NCBI RefSeq assembly: GCF_047511655.1
Contig: NC_133396.1
Location: 134,363,490 to 134,427,489 of the forward strand
From: Castor canadensis
Lineage: Eukaryota > Chordata > Mammalia > Rodentia > Castoridae
Direction: 5' to 3'
Length of the DNA: 64,000 bases
Positions 1 to 16,252 of the stretch are shown here, one piece after another. The translations under genes were made by a program, and so were the position numbers. Each line of letters starts with the position of its first letter. Within the stretch, counting starts at the first letter, position 1. Below the pieces are notes generated by a model. It was not told where the DNA came from. It worked only from the letters and a program-made list of their open reading frames with translations, and made no database searches.

Positions 1-440
1 AATCATGGGTATTGAAGAAGGAAAAGAGGTGCAAGCAAAGGGAATGCATAATATTTTCAACAAAATAATAACAGAATATTTCCCAAATCTAGAGAAATCT
101 ATTCCCATACAGATGCAAGAGGCCTCCAGAACACCAAACACACCAGACCAAAGTAGAACTACCCCATGGCATATTATCATTAAAACAACAAATACAGAGA
201 CCCAAGAAAGAATAGTGAAGGCTGTAAGAAGAAAAAACAAATAATATACAAAGGTAAACCCATCAAAATCACAGCAGACTTCTCAACAGAAACATTAAAA
301 ACAAGAAGAACTTGGGGTGAGATCTTATAGGCACTGAAAGAAAATAACTTCAACCCTAGGATGCTCAACCCAGCAAAACTCTCATTCAAAATACATTGAG
401 CTATAAAAGTCTTCCATGATAAGCAGAAACTAAAACAATA
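1..440 (+). pseudogene. L1 ORF1 C-terminal remnant
   Basis: Codons from base 5 give an ORF1p-like C terminus (Asn-Ile-Phe-Asn-Lys-Ile-Ile then Pro-Trp-His-Ile-Ile-Ile-Lys). The frame is lost after 79 codons, but similarity continues in other frames to about 430. ORF1p is the RNA-binding chaperone of L1. Confidence 0.8.
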
Positions 441-652
441 TGTGACCACAAAGCCACTACTACAAAAGATTCTGCAAGGGATTCTGCTTACAGAAAGTGA
501 AACCCAACATAACCATGAAAGGGCAGGCAGCACCAAACTACAGAACAGAAAAAGCAAGAAAGTAGAGAGTAACCTCAACTTAGGTACACACAATCAAACC
601 TTCAAACAACTAAGACAACTAAATGACAGGAATCACCACATACCTATCAGTA

Positions 653-4470
<3,818 letters not shown>

Positions 4471-4747
4471 TAGGTAGAAAACCCAAAACTTGAAAGTGTT
4501 TGATGTCCCACTGCAGAGAAGCTAATACAGTAACCTTAAAGTGTCAGAGGTCAATTTGGGAAGGTGACTAAGAAGTAGTGAAGAGGTCAGGTAGAGATGA
4601 ATCAATTCAGGTTGTAATACACTTGTGCATGGAAGCAATGAAAGGAATCTCTGTATAGGTATCCCTATCTCAACTAGCAAAAATTCTTTGTCTTTCTTAT
4701 TATTGTTTATGTCTTTTCAATGAAATTGGAGAAAAGGGCAGAACAGG

Positions 4748-5122
4748 TGTTGCGGGAGTTTGCTAGCTGAGATATGGGACTTTGAGGCAATTAACAGGAA
4801 GCAGTGTTATATTGTGCCATCAGAGACTCAGTGGACTCATGTCCATAGGCTGAGCCCGGAGAACAAAGGGGTTTCACCTTTTATACCCTTGCAAGCAAGT
4901 TACAGAAGCAAAAAGCAAGGTCTAATCCATATATGGTTATATTTAACTTTGTTGGCTACTTTACCCTAGTGCTATTAGACTTTCCCCTCCCTAGTGCTAC
5001 ATGACCTTCCTCATGTTCAGATTTCTCAGATTTTATCTCTCTGCTATGCCATCTCTACCACCCTGCTACTTTCTTAGAACTCATGCCCAGTCTGTTTTCT
5101 TTTGATCCTCCTCTCTGCTACA
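4748..5122 (-). repeat. 3' LTR of the class I provirus
   Basis: Aligns over its length with 10454-10828. Common landmarks on the plus strand are gagtttgctagctgagat, gaacaaggggt-type and gctactttaccc. Confidence 0.82.
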
Positions 5123-5149
5123 TTATTCTTCCCTTTCATGCTTGGAACC

Positions 5150-5777
5150 ACTTAGGGTCTAAGAGCATCATGTTAATTTTGTGGTTTGTATTTTTATAAC
5201 ATCATTAAATGTAAGGCCATTTGTTATCCCTTTCCCAAGCCCAGTGGTCTCCCATGTTGGTTCTCCCCACAAACATAGCATGAAGTGACATTTAATTTCT
5301 TGGCTATAGACTCAGCCAGTGAGAGAAATGAGTTTTTAGCTTTGTTAGAAATGGAGAATTCATTTTTCATCTCCTTATAACAAGGAGTGAAAAACTTGGT
5401 ATAAGGAACTCTCATGAGTAATGGTTACTAATTTGAGGTGTATCAGACTCTCAGGGTCAAGACCCCTTTTATCTATTTTTATACTAATTACTTTTCCTTG
5501 TGTTTAATCAGATAGCTTAAGTACAGTGAAATTTACAGGATTACAGGTGCCACCAATGTAGTTAGTGGAAGCTTTCCCCTTGTGAAGGAGGGCTTAGTAT
5601 TTTGTCCTTTATTAAACCAGATTGTAACAAGAAATAGTAATTATGCATCGTGCTCAAAAGAGATAGAAGAGAACAAATAAAAACGTGAGACCAATCAGTG
5701 GGGGTGGTTTCTGCCAAGCCTATGGTGAAGACTAAGGTGAGAACTATAGCAACAGATACAGACAAGTGGTAATGCAT
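5150..5777 (-). pseudogene. env: env remnant of the class I provirus
   Basis: The minus-strand frame starting at 5777 begins with a signal-peptide-like hydrophobic stretch. Further on (about 5300-5230) a Leu-Asn-Val-Thr-Ser-Cys-Tyr-Val-Cys segment continues in another frame as Asn-Met-Gly-Asp-His-Trp-Ala-Trp-Glu. I recognise this as a class I gamma-type Env surface-subunit signature. The coding region is frameshifted and internally deleted, and no envelope protein can be made. Confidence 0.55.
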
Positions 5778-7178
5778 TACAGTGAGATAACTGGGATCAA
5801 AAACAACTCATTTGTCCTGTGGAGAGTTGACTCCTCGAGCTTCTGCTGTGCATAGACTAGTAAGCTTGCAGTGGCGACTAGTATGGGGCTGTTGTTCAGT
5901 TGTCTTTGGTCCCCTGTTGTTTCCTGGGAAGTGGAGTCCTGCTGAGGGAGTGCTCAGGTTCTGAAGGGTGATCCAGCATGGTGAAGCTGGATCAGGGATG
6001 CACTCCCACTTGAGAGAAGCTGGCTTGATTCGACTGTGTTAGATCCAAGGAGTAATCACTTCTACTTTAACTATGATGGAAGTAGACAATATAACATCAA
6101 AAGGGCTCCTCCAATGGGGTTTTAATGATTGGATTTTTTGTTTTAATCCAGACAGTATTGTTTTTCTATTAACTGAGTAGAATTACCTTGACAAAAATAT
6201 ACTGTTAGTATATATATGTCCAAGAAAATACCAGAAAATACCAAATAGCCACACATGCATAAAAACCATTACTTCAGTCCTCTCAGCCTTGGTTATTTTT
6301 GAGAGGTCTGGAACAAGTAACTTCATTTGAACTTTGATGGCATTTTCCCCTTGTCTCCAAACTGCTTGTCTCTGAACAGTCTCTTCTGAAGATCTGTCTT
6401 CCATCCAAGTACTAACCAGTCCAGACCCTGATTAGCTCGAGACCAGACAAGATTGGGCACATTCAGGGTGATATGGCCTTAGGCTGAAGATCTTTCTTGA
6501 TTGGTCATCATCAGGGTTTGCTTTTTCCTGGATTTTGTTTGTTTGATTGGTCTTAGTCCCACATCAGGAGGGAATAATGAGCAGATCAGGTGGGAGTCAG
6601 TGCCAACTAGACCCTTTTGGCCAAATTTAAGCAACAAAGAGTCTTAGAAGGAGTAGCTCTTAGGCAGTGGGCTTACAGACAAGTACAGTACAAAACAATG
6701 TCTAACAAAATCAGATGTCTGAAAAGCTAACCTGGTTGACACATAAGTAGTTATTAGAGTCATTTTTTTATGGACTTGATTGTAAATGTCCCAGAAGGAT
6801 CAGAACTGTAATGACAAAAATTTAAGTCATGATTAAAATTCTGATGGACAGTTTAGCAACTAACAGAACAGTATATCAGTACTAGTAACTTTTTGTTATC
6901 ATGTTTAACTAAATTTTGTGTTTTAGAAGGCTTGATATACTTGAAAAACATAAATATATTTTTAATATACAGGAACCAGCAACAGCATCACAGCTTTATA
7001 GAGGTTATATATACATATTAGTTTAGTTGTTGCTTAGATTTTTTTCATCATTTGGGGGGGAACAGTGCCAGTGACCCCAAATAGCCCAGTCACAGACACA
7101 TATAGGGTACCAACTGTATTAGAATCTCCCAATGATTCTAGATGACCCTGAGGTCATCTAGAAAGTTTTATATAAACT

Positions 7179-7483
7179 GTTAGAAAATAAGAGGCATGGA
7201 AGAGGCAGAGAGAGGGCTCAAACACCAGAACAGGGTTTATTGTTTAGGTAGGAGCCCTGTGGAGGGAGAGCAAGAGAGCTAGAACCCATTGCCATACACA
7301 GGCTTGGGCTAGATATAGGGGGCTAGTGGAAAAGTACCAGGAAGGTTGCTAAGGGATATTGTTGCTGAGCAACAAAGAAAGAGAAGTTGTAGTTAGGTCA
7401 CTGTCTGCCCAATTGTCCATGGCATCTATCCAGGGAGATAAAGGTAAACCATCTGGAAGGGGGGAGGAGGTCTAGTCCTAACA
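7179..7483. repeat. Possible LTR nested in the class I provirus
   Basis: A 305-base unit with inverted ends TGTTAG...CTAACA and an antisense AATAAA (tttatt near 7229). No matching second copy and no target duplication were found, so the assignment is tentative. Confidence 0.3.
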
Positions 7484-7997
7484 TGGCTGTCTTCATTGCT
7501 AACCCCAACATAAACCAACTCTTAAATGAACATGACTCAGTTACCTTAGTAGTTAAAACCCTGACAAAAATCACCAGAGAACAGAGGTAAATATTTATGC
7601 GGACTAAGTATGGAGTTAAGAAACATAGTGGCCAAGAATCATGGATCAGATGTTGATAAGTGATCACATCCCAGATTTTTGACATTAACATATGGCTCAT
7701 GATATACAGCAGGATCCCATGAAACTGTAGTCAATGCAGTCCCCATAAAATAACAGGCCCAATCTGGCCATCCCAGGGCAAAAATTCCTTCCACCTGCAT
7801 GTGGAAGGAGTAGGACTAACATCTCCACTCTGCTGAGTCCAATAAAAGCTCGAGGTACTGACTTTCAGTGTAGTGCTCCTTTTTGAATTGTTTTTTAAAA
7901 AATCCTATCTGGAGGGTGCACTTTGGCTTTACATAAGTAAATTTGTCATAACCCTTATATTAGTGCAGCAGTATTCCCTGTGCAAGTTGCCTCTTGT

Positions 7998-8017
7998 TTG
8001 TGTGTGTGTGTGTGTGT
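7998..8017. repeat. (TG)n microsatellite
   Basis: Short TG run in the interior of the class I provirus. Confidence 0.9.
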
Positions 8018-10453
8018 TTTAATAAACTCTTGTTGTCTTGACAAATTTGTGGATTAACCTGTTGCATAAAAAAATTTCTTACAGTTATCTTGATAAAATA
8101 AAAACCATTTTTCAGACAAAATTTTTGTAAATGTTATCATGAATAATACAATATTTTAAAGATAGCCCTGTTGTTAGGAGCTTAGAGAATTAAGTTTTAG
8201 TTTAGCAGCAGTATGTTAAATTTTGAAAAGCTTTAATGTAAGTGGATTTTAGTTAACTTAATCACTTACATAAGCATCTATAAGCTCCATCTTTTTATGA
8301 CAACTTACTCTGTACCTTTATGACAACTTATTTTTTTATCCCTTGGGGGAGCTTGTCTTTATCTTTCTTTTACTTTTTAAAAACAATATCCTTAATACCT
8401 TTTATATATTTTTGTTACTTGTTGAAAATAACTCACAAAATCTTTTAACTTAGAACCTTACATTTGTATGAAAAAACAAGAAAGCAAGCAACCTTACAAT
8501 TATTTTTTGTATAAAAACAATTTATAGAAGGCCTATTTGTTAATAGACTCCTGTATTATAAGAGAGAATTAAATTCCAGATTTTAATTATGGCAGAATGA
8601 AACATGTGAAGGTCATTTCCTTAATTACCCAAATTTCAACATTCCTGTTGCAGCAGCCTGTGACCCTCCTTCCCCCGCCCCCACCGTGGTCCTGAGCTGG
8701 AGTGTTAACCCCTGAATGCCTGCATCTTAGTGAGACCTGATTGAAATAAGTTTGAAAACCTGTTTTCTTAAAAAGTAGTAGCAGAACAGAGTAAAAATTT
8801 TACATTGACTTTATAATAAGAACAGTTCTCAAGATGTTTATATATTTATGTGTAAAAAGCCTAAGCAGTTCATTACAGAAATCTTTAAAATAAATACCCT
8901 GATTTTTTTTGTTACCTTAGGTATCATATTAATCTTATAACAGCATTTTAAAACCATTTTGAAGATGTTCACATATATACACACACACTGTGAGCACACC
9001 ATTGGATGGATGCATAATCTGACCAGCAAAGGAAACATAAGCATCTCATGACTGTCTCAATAACAGACCAAGCTTACTGCACCAATGTTTTGGAACAGTT
9101 TTTTACCAGCAACAATCAAAATTGCTCCTTTTCCCACCCTGTTTGGTAGGTTCTCCCTGTTTATGCTTCCTAGAAGTAAAGGTGCCAGCAAGTTTAGTAT
9201 TTCTGGCATATTTTAATAATCCTAAATTGTTTTTTATTTACTTTTTATTTTTAAGACATTAAAAACTCAACTGAAGAAGTGTATTAAACCTTTTGTCCTT
9301 TTCTGTCTCTAAATATTTTATGACATTTAATTTTTTCCTCTTTCTTTTCTCTCTTTCTCTCCTTGCTCTCTCTACGCCCCTCTCTTCACTTCATCCATGA
9401 AGAGCTCATCCCAATTTTGTTTCCATATCTCCATTTCCTTCTCTCTACATTCACAACCTTTCTGCAACATTTCTTTTCTTTCAAGTCAGACCAGATCTTA
9501 AGTATCAGTGTAAGTCCATCCTTCGTGTGTTAATTTTTGTAAGAGCTCAGTTAGTGCTGAACGTCAGTCCTCTTTCAGGATGCCCATTTTTGGGTGAAGA
9601 TGTGCAAACTGGGGCACCAAACTACCCATCAAGACTAAAAGACTCTGATTTCTCTCTGCCCAATAAATTTCTGCTTGAACTTAAATAAACAACAATGTCT
9701 GGGTTTTGAAGACCAGTTTTAGCCTATTGGCTTTTCCCATTCTCCTGGGTGTTAGTGGTTTTTTTTTTTTCCTCACAATTACTCTATAAACTTCGTAATC
9801 ACAGTTTTATCTAGTGACCATTTCAGGGGCCATCCTACACTAAAAGCAGGCCAATCTACTACACAAAGGACCTTTATCTTGTTAGGAGTTAACTTAATTC
9901 CATAGTCTCCATTAAATCCCTTTTTAAAGTTATTAATCAGACACTCCAAGGGAGTGTTTTTACTCAGATTTCCACATATCTCCTCCCATTACCAGACTGC
10001 CAGACAGACACAGAGTAGGAGGGAACTCCTCACTCACTTCGCAGCCTGTGTCTCAGCTAGCATTTTCATATAGTCTCATACAGTACCATACTTCCATACC
10101 ACTCCCTGAACCTAAAAGACATGGTTTCACCACAAAAATGGTGATTACTAGGATGTCCCATTGGGAAGTGATCAAGCTCCCCTTCTGCTTCCTGGGGCAG
10201 GCCTGAATTCGAAACCAGGTTCTTGCCAGTCTGATGAGCAGTGCTCCCCTCCCCTTGCTGGTTCCTGTACCTCACTGGGTTCCATTGTGCACCCAAGGCC
10301 CTTACCCTGACTTGCCAGGAGGATGAATCCCCCTCCAGATCAAGCTTTCCATTGGCGCCTGGTTGGATCACCTCCTGGTGGTCTGGGGGGATGCACCCCG
10401 GTGACAAGGGAGGTGATAACTCATCATCTCCGCAATCCTGAGCCACCCAAAAC

Positions 10454-10828
10454 TGTTGCAGGAGTTTGCTAGCTGAGATATGGGACTCTTGAGGCAATTA
10501 GCAGAAAGCACAGTTTTATTGTGCCAGCACAGACTCAGTGGGCTCATGTCAAAAGGCTGAGCCTGGAGAACAAGGGGTCTCATCTTGTATACCCTCACAA
10601 GCAGGTTACAGAAGGAAAAGTCAAGGTCTGATCTGTGTACGGTTATATTTAATTTTATTGGCTACTTTACCCGAGTGCTACATGACTTTCACCTCCCTGG
10701 TGCTATGTGACCTTCCTTATGCTCAGATCTCTCAGGTTTTATCTCTCTGCTATGCCATCCCTACCTCCCTGCTACTTTCTCAGGACTCAGGCCTTGACTG
10801 TTTTCTTTTGATCCTTCTTTCTGTTACA
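10454..10828 (-). repeat. 5' LTR of the class I provirus
   Basis: Partner of 4748-5122. The adjoining primer-site position (minus strand, 10449-10432) reads TGGGTGGCTCAGGATTGC. It begins TGG as expected and is weakly like a tRNA-Pro site. The primer type is not secure. Confidence 0.82.
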
Positions 10829-10937
10829 CAGGTCTGCCTGGAAGTGAGGGGGATGGGGGTAGAGGGAGCGAGCAGGGGACAGGGGGAGAAATGACCCAAA
10901 CAATGTATGCACATATGAATATAAGAATAAAGAAAAA
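10829..10937 (+). mobile_element. 3' end of the interrupted LINE-1
   Basis: Continues the L1 3' UTR after the provirus: G-rich run, then gacccaaacaatgtatgcac and an A-rich tail. Confidence 0.85.
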
Positions 10938-11492
10938 AACCTCCTAGAAAAACATGAACAAACAAAACCCAAAACAAGCAGAAGGAGAGAAATAATAAAA
11001 ATAAGGGCCAAATTTAATGAAACAGAGACTAGAAAAACATACAAAGAATCAATGAAACAAAAAGCTGGCTTTTTGAAAAAATAAAGAAGATTGAAAAATC
11101 CCTGGCAAATTTGACTAAAATTAGGAGGGAAATGACCCAAATTAGTAAAATCAGAAATGAAAAAGAAGAGATATCAACAAAAACCAAGGAAATCCAGGTG
11201 AGAACCTATATGCCAATAAATTGGAAAATCTTGAAGAACTGGACAAATTTTCAAATACTTATGACCATTCAAACTGAACCAAGAGGATATTAACCACCTG
11301 AACAGATCTATAACATGAAATGAAATTGAAGCAGCAATAAATAGTCTCCCCCCCAAAAAAAGTATAGGACCTGATGGATTCTCAGCCAAATTTTGCCAGA
11401 TCTTCAAAAAAGTACTAAACCAGCACTTCTTAAACTTTTCCGTGAAATAGAAATAAAAGAAATACTACCTAACTCATTCTATGAAGGAAATA
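10938..11492 (+). mobile_element. Second L1 ORF2 fragment (sense)
   Basis: Homologous to about 1588-2140 of the first L1 (ORF2 between endonuclease and RT), with many stops. It begins right after the first L1's A-rich tail and stops at the edge of duplication block A. Confidence 0.8.
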
Positions 11493-13690
11493 TTTATTGA
11501 TTTTAATTATCTCTTCAATAAATCATATCCTAGTTTTGTTGATACCTAATGTTGTTTTCTAGTCTCTATTTTGCTTCTTTCTGTTCTGATACTCATTTTC
11601 TTCCTCTATTATCCTTATATCGGTTTTCTCTTCATTTTTCTTGTTCTTTGAAATATAAAATTAATTTGAGATTTTTTTGTAGTTCAATTAATTATGTGAT
11701 TTAGTTATTTAATTATAACCTGAAGTTCTCTCATAGAAATGCATTTGCTAAATCTAATAAGTTTTAGTATATTGGGTATTAACATTTGTCTCAATTAATC
11801 CTATTATTTATTTCTAGTTTATACTGCTATATGTGGAAAAGATGTTTGATAAAATTTCATTATTATTAATTTTTGAGATGTTTTGTGGCTTAACATATCT
11901 ATGCCAGAGAATGTCTAATACACATCTGATAATAATGCATGCCCTATTCTTATTAGGTGGAATGTCCTGAAAAGTTCTGCTGGGTCCAGTTGGTTTAGCA
12001 TACAGTTTAAGTTCAATGTTTATTGATTTTTCTCTCTGGACCATATACTCACTGTTAAAAGTAAGATATAGAAGTCCCTAATGTTAAAGTATTGCAATCT
12101 ATTTCTTTCTTCATCTATTGATGTTTACTTTTTTAATAATGATATATTCATTGTACAGGAAGGGTTCATTTTGACAATTCCAAATAGGCTTATATTGCAC
12201 ATCAGTTAGATCACTCACACCTTCTCTTCCCCTGGAGTCCTTTCCTGTAGCACATAAAGCAATTAGAAGAGGTTTCTTTGTTCTATTTCATATAAGTAAA
12301 TGAAGTCCATCAACTATATTCCCTCACCTTAATCTCCTTCATTCACTCTCCCACCTCCCACAAGTACCTCCCCACTGTATGTATTTTAAAATTGTGTCTT
12401 TTGTTATTAATATTTAAATTGATGTGAAAAGAGGTTTTTCCAATGTGTCCCTGATGTGAATGTACTTTACTTTTGTCCATTCAACCCCTTCCATTGTTCT
12501 CATTTACCCATTTACCTCCTACTCCCCATTTTCAACACCTTTCAATACATATCCTAATATCTTCTACCCTCACAGATATTATGTTTTATGAGGTTGTTGA
12601 TGTTCTATCATTCTCTTTTCCTTTCTCTTCTTCCCCGAGTTCCATAGAGTAATTCCACTATTATTAACATTTTCTACATATGAATTTGGTTCTGATCATG
12701 TTTGGTTTTGTGTCTACATTAATCTTTTGGGTCTATCTTCCATGTATGAGAGAAAATATGAGGCCTTTGTCTTTCTGAGCCTGGCTTACTTGATTTAACA
12801 TCGTGTCCTCCAATTTCATCCATTTACCTTCAAACCGCATGTTGTCATTATTCCTTATGGCTAAGTAAGACTCTATGGTGTTCATGAACACCATTTTCTT
12901 GATCATTCATCAGTTGTAATGCATCTGGGCTGTTTACATAACTTGGCTATTGTGAATAGTGCTGTGATAAACATTGTAGTGCAAGGGTCTCTATTGTATC
13001 CTGACTTATGTTCTTCTGGATATATGCACAGGAGTGGTGTCACTGGATCACATGGCAGTTATATTTTTAGCTTTTTGAGGAATCTTCATACTGATTTCCA
13101 TAATGATTGTACTAATTTGCATTCCCCAAAAGAGTGTATAAGTGTTCCTCTTTCACTGCATCCTTTCCAGCATCTGTTGTTATTTTTGCTCTTGAAGATG
13201 GCCATTCTATCTGGGGTGAGATGAAATCTTAATGTAGTTTTGATTTACCTTTCTCTTCTAGCTAGGGAAGTTGAACACTTCTGTATTTATTGGCCACATG
13301 AACCTCTTCCATTGAAAATTTCTTATTCAATCAATGTCCCATTTCTTCATTGGGATGTTGCTTGTCTGAGGTTGAGTTTTTTGAGTTTCCTGTAGGTTCA
13401 GGATATTTGTCTCTCATCAGATGAATAGCTGGCAAAGATTTTCTCCTGTTCTGTGGGCAGTCTAGTAACTGTTTCTTTGGCTGTGCAGAAGACTTTTAGT
13501 TTGATGCAGTCCCATTTGTTCATTCTTCCTCTTAGATGGTGAGCCACTGGTGTTGTACTTAAGAAGTTGTTCCTTATGCTTATATGTTTGAGTGCATTTC
13601 CATCTACTCCCTGTAGTTGTCTCAAAGTTTCATGCCATATATTAAGATCTTTGCTTCACTTTATCAATACCTTTATCTTTAGAGAAAAAT
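11493..13690 (-). mobile_element. Antisense old L1 fragments, block A
   Basis: 11493-12110 is antisense ORF2, and 12120-13690 is the 3' UTR and ORF2 end of another antisense L1 (plus strand shows ggctattgtgaatagtgctg near 12944, a classic mammalian L1 stretch). Homologous to 49900-52110 in block B. Confidence 0.78.
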
Positions 13691-15359
13691 GTCTGAAGTT
13701 AGCATGTATTAACAATATCAGTTAGAAATGGTTGGGTGAGTTTCCTCATTTGTATTTCTCTGCATTCCTTTTATTATTTTTATTACTTCAATGTATTATT
13801 TCAATTTATTGAATGGACATATAAGCTTGAACCAAATTAATACAGATATATTCTAAAAGCATGAGTAGAATTCATTAGTAAGAAATCAAGGCCTCACACT
13901 TGTTAGGCAGATGCTCTACCACTTGAGCTACTCTGCCAGCCATTTTTTTTTTTTTTTTTTGTGCATTGGGTATTTTTGAGATAGGGTCTTGAGAGCTATT
14001 TTACCCAGTGGACTTTGAACTGTGATCCTCCTGATCTCTACCTCATGAGCAGCTAGGATTATGGTTCTGAGCCATTGGCACCCAGCTTGTTGTTCACTTT
14101 TTATATGTACTTTATCCCACTTTGGACTTACACACATATATGCTGCTGCATGTGCACACAAATACACATATAATAACCTTGTTATTGCCTTAAATTCTAT
14201 TCTGTCTAGTAACTATGCCTGCTTCTTTTTGGTTTCCATTTGCATAGTCTATCCTTTTTTTCCTGTGCTACAGTGTGATCTGACTGTTTGTGTCCACATA
14301 TTTAGCATGATGAGTCCTCATCACCATCATGATAGTATTGGAAGGTGAGCTTTTGTTGGGAGGTGATTAGGTAATGAGAGTTCTATTTTTGTGTATGGAA
14401 TTCACACCTATATGTTAAAAATCCTCAGAGTTTCCTTGTCCTTTCCAACTAGTCATGTGCATCAAAACCACAGCTTCTATGTAATAAAGAATGGGACCTG
14501 CCCAGCCAACAAATTATTTGGTGCCTTGATCTTGGGCATTTCTTTCTCTAGAACTGTTCAAAATAAATATCTTTTAAAATAATCCATGAAGTTGAAGGTA
14601 CTTTGTTGTAATGTTCCAAAGAGAAAGAGGCAAGTATTAAAATTAAGCACAAAATGTCTCAGTTATTGTGATAATTCTTTTCTAAAATTGAGAAATTTGT
14701 CCTTCACAATTCAGCTAATTCATCTAAATCATGATCTGAAACAAAGGGATAGTTTTGGAATATAAGCCATGTGATTTTATGCAATGAGATAACAGGGTTT
14801 GTATTTAAATTTTTAAGTTCTTAATAATTATGCCAATTTTTACCTTAGAGACATCAACATTTTGAAAAGTTAAAATTGTTTCCACCCAATTTTAACTATT
14901 TAGGGCTGCTTGAAATACATGAATAATATTACATTGGAAATGTTTTGCAATTTCCAAAAATAAAAAATAAAGTTCTACACAAAATTTTCTAAAACAAAAA
15001 ATATCTAAATTTTACTTTACATTAAGATAATTACCAATGAGGTTCTTAAAATCCTCTGTGTCTATTACCTTGTTTACAAGACATTCTTATCTTCAAATAA
15101 CTCATTCTTATAGTTCAAAACTGATTTTGTTAATGGTAGAAGAATTGTATAATGTAAATAAGTCCTGATACTCTTCAACTTCCAGTGGGGTTACATCCTG
15201 GTTAACCCAAATTAATTTGAAAATATTCTAATTTTAAAATGCAATTGTATACATAGCATAACACATATCAGAACTTGGAAACACAGTATGCCCTGGAGTA
15301 CTGTTTGTTTACCCTGATGATCACATGGATAATTGGGAACTGTGGTCATTCTTGCTGAC
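13691..15359. other. Left flank of provirus: one SINE and unassigned DNA
   Basis: Apart from the SINE at 13887-14086, nothing could be assigned. The segment is conserved in block B (52111-53462), including the end that meets the provirus target site. Confidence 0.5.
13887..14086 (-). repeat. Dimeric B1/ID-like SINE, block A
   Basis: The plus strand shows an antisense tRNA/ID-like unit (ggcctcacacttgttaggca, then ccacttgagc), a T run, and an antisense B1-like unit ending gccattggcacccagc. The orthologous copy in block B is at 52309-52488. Confidence 0.75.
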
Positions 15360-15365
15360 CAGTAT

Positions 15366-15747
15366 TGCTGCATCCAGCTGCAGCGGGGGTGCTTGAGTGG
15401 CAAATAATGACACAAACTCAGGGTTGTGCTGGGCAGCAATGGCTTAGTTTATTTTCTGAAGAGAGCATTTAAGCAGTGCAGAAAAGCAGGAAGAAGTACA
15501 TGGCAGTCCACAAGTTTTCCTTGACATCTGTACTAGGATTGGCTGTCACATTGCTATGGCTGCGAGCCCAAGTGCAGAACATCATGTTCTTGGGACCGGG
15601 TTTTCCCACTCGCATGCAAAGAGAGAGCAGGGTTGTTCAGCAACTATCCTTTTGGACTGTTACAATCTCTCTTAGGGCTGTTGCACAAAAACTACAATGA
15701 CTCTGCTCCTTTCCAAGAAGCTTTGGGGGTCCTGAGGGTTTCCTACA
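15366..15747 (-). repeat. 3' LTR of the class II provirus
   Basis: 382 bases beginning TGTAGG on the minus strand, directly after a polypurine tract (15748-15763). Minus-strand AATAAA at 15453-15448. Ends TGCAGCA at 15366. Confidence 0.85.
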
Positions 15748-15808
15748 TCTCCCCCTTTTTTATATTTTATGAAAAAGGTGTTTAGAATTTTTTGCGGTGG
15801 TTAGTTTC

Positions 15809-16125
15809 TCAAGTGATTAGTCTTTTTAGCCATATGATACGAAGTAGACCCAAAAGCATGAGTCCACCTATGCCTACTAGTCCTTTAAGTCCAAAATTAA
15901 ACCAATGATTAGGATTAAGTTTGTCTAGCTGAAGTCTTATTCATGGGTCCTATCAACAGCTGTGACTGGTTTGATGCATTAGAGGGGCAGCCATCTTGGT
16001 TGTCATTCATGTTCTGGAAAAATACAAGCAAGGTCCCTGCCATGTGTTTGTCTCTAAGTTTTTCCAAAGAACATGCACAGGTGGGCAAGTGTTCCATGCA
16101 TGGAAGTGCTTTTCCACAGGTGTAA
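15809..16125 (-). pseudogene. env: env transmembrane-subunit remnant
   Basis: Before the polypurine tract, minus-strand codons down to TGA 15811-15809 give an Asn-Pro-Asn-His-Trp-Phe-Asn segment, a Gly/Leu/Ile-rich membrane helix and a basic end. This is typical of the C terminus of betaretroviral Env TM. A frameshift separates it from the open stretch 16097-15915. Surface subunit and fusion region are absent, so no envelope protein is encoded. Confidence 0.6.
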
Positions 16126-16252
16126 TGCCTTGATTGTCAAGTAAGAAAAAATTTAAAGTTAATAGGATGAGATGTAATTGGGTATGTGGAGACTTGGGGG
16201 TGATCTCCCCTTTTTTTATTTTAAAAAGTTGGTTTTTGATCTTTTGAAGTTT

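Larger units (their letters stand above)
5778..10453 (-). other. Interior of the class I provirus, mostly unreadable
   Basis: Expected place of gag and pol, but no protease, RT or integrase motif could be read confidently on either strand. It contains a TG repeat (7998-8017), an LTR-like unit (7179-7483) and AT-rich stretches that may be further insertions. Near the 5' LTR an open minus-strand stretch (10497-10066) runs from the LTR into leader sequence and is not convincingly gag. Confidence 0.4.
4748..10828 (-). mobile_element. Class I (ERV1-like) endogenous retrovirus, minus strand, inserted in L1
   Basis: Two 375-base LTRs, 4748-5122 and 10454-10828, with TG...CA ends. They are flanked by the 4-base target duplication cagg (4744-4747 and 10829-10832), and the L1 3' UTR resumes exactly after it. 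A polypurine tract (AAAGGGAAGAATAA on the minus strand, 5136-5123) adjoins the left LTR, giving minus orientation. Four-base duplication and an env remnant near the left LTR fit class I. Most of the 5.3-kb interior is too decayed to read. Confidence 0.85.

Noticed and set aside
180-593. 137-codon antisense frame with hydrophobic stretches
   Set aside because: Shadow of the L1 ORF1/ORF2 junction; no promoter or homologue was recognised.
10066-10497. 143-codon minus-strand frame near the class I 5' LTR as gag
   Set aside because: It starts inside the LTR, and the rest shows no matrix or capsid signature I can recognise.
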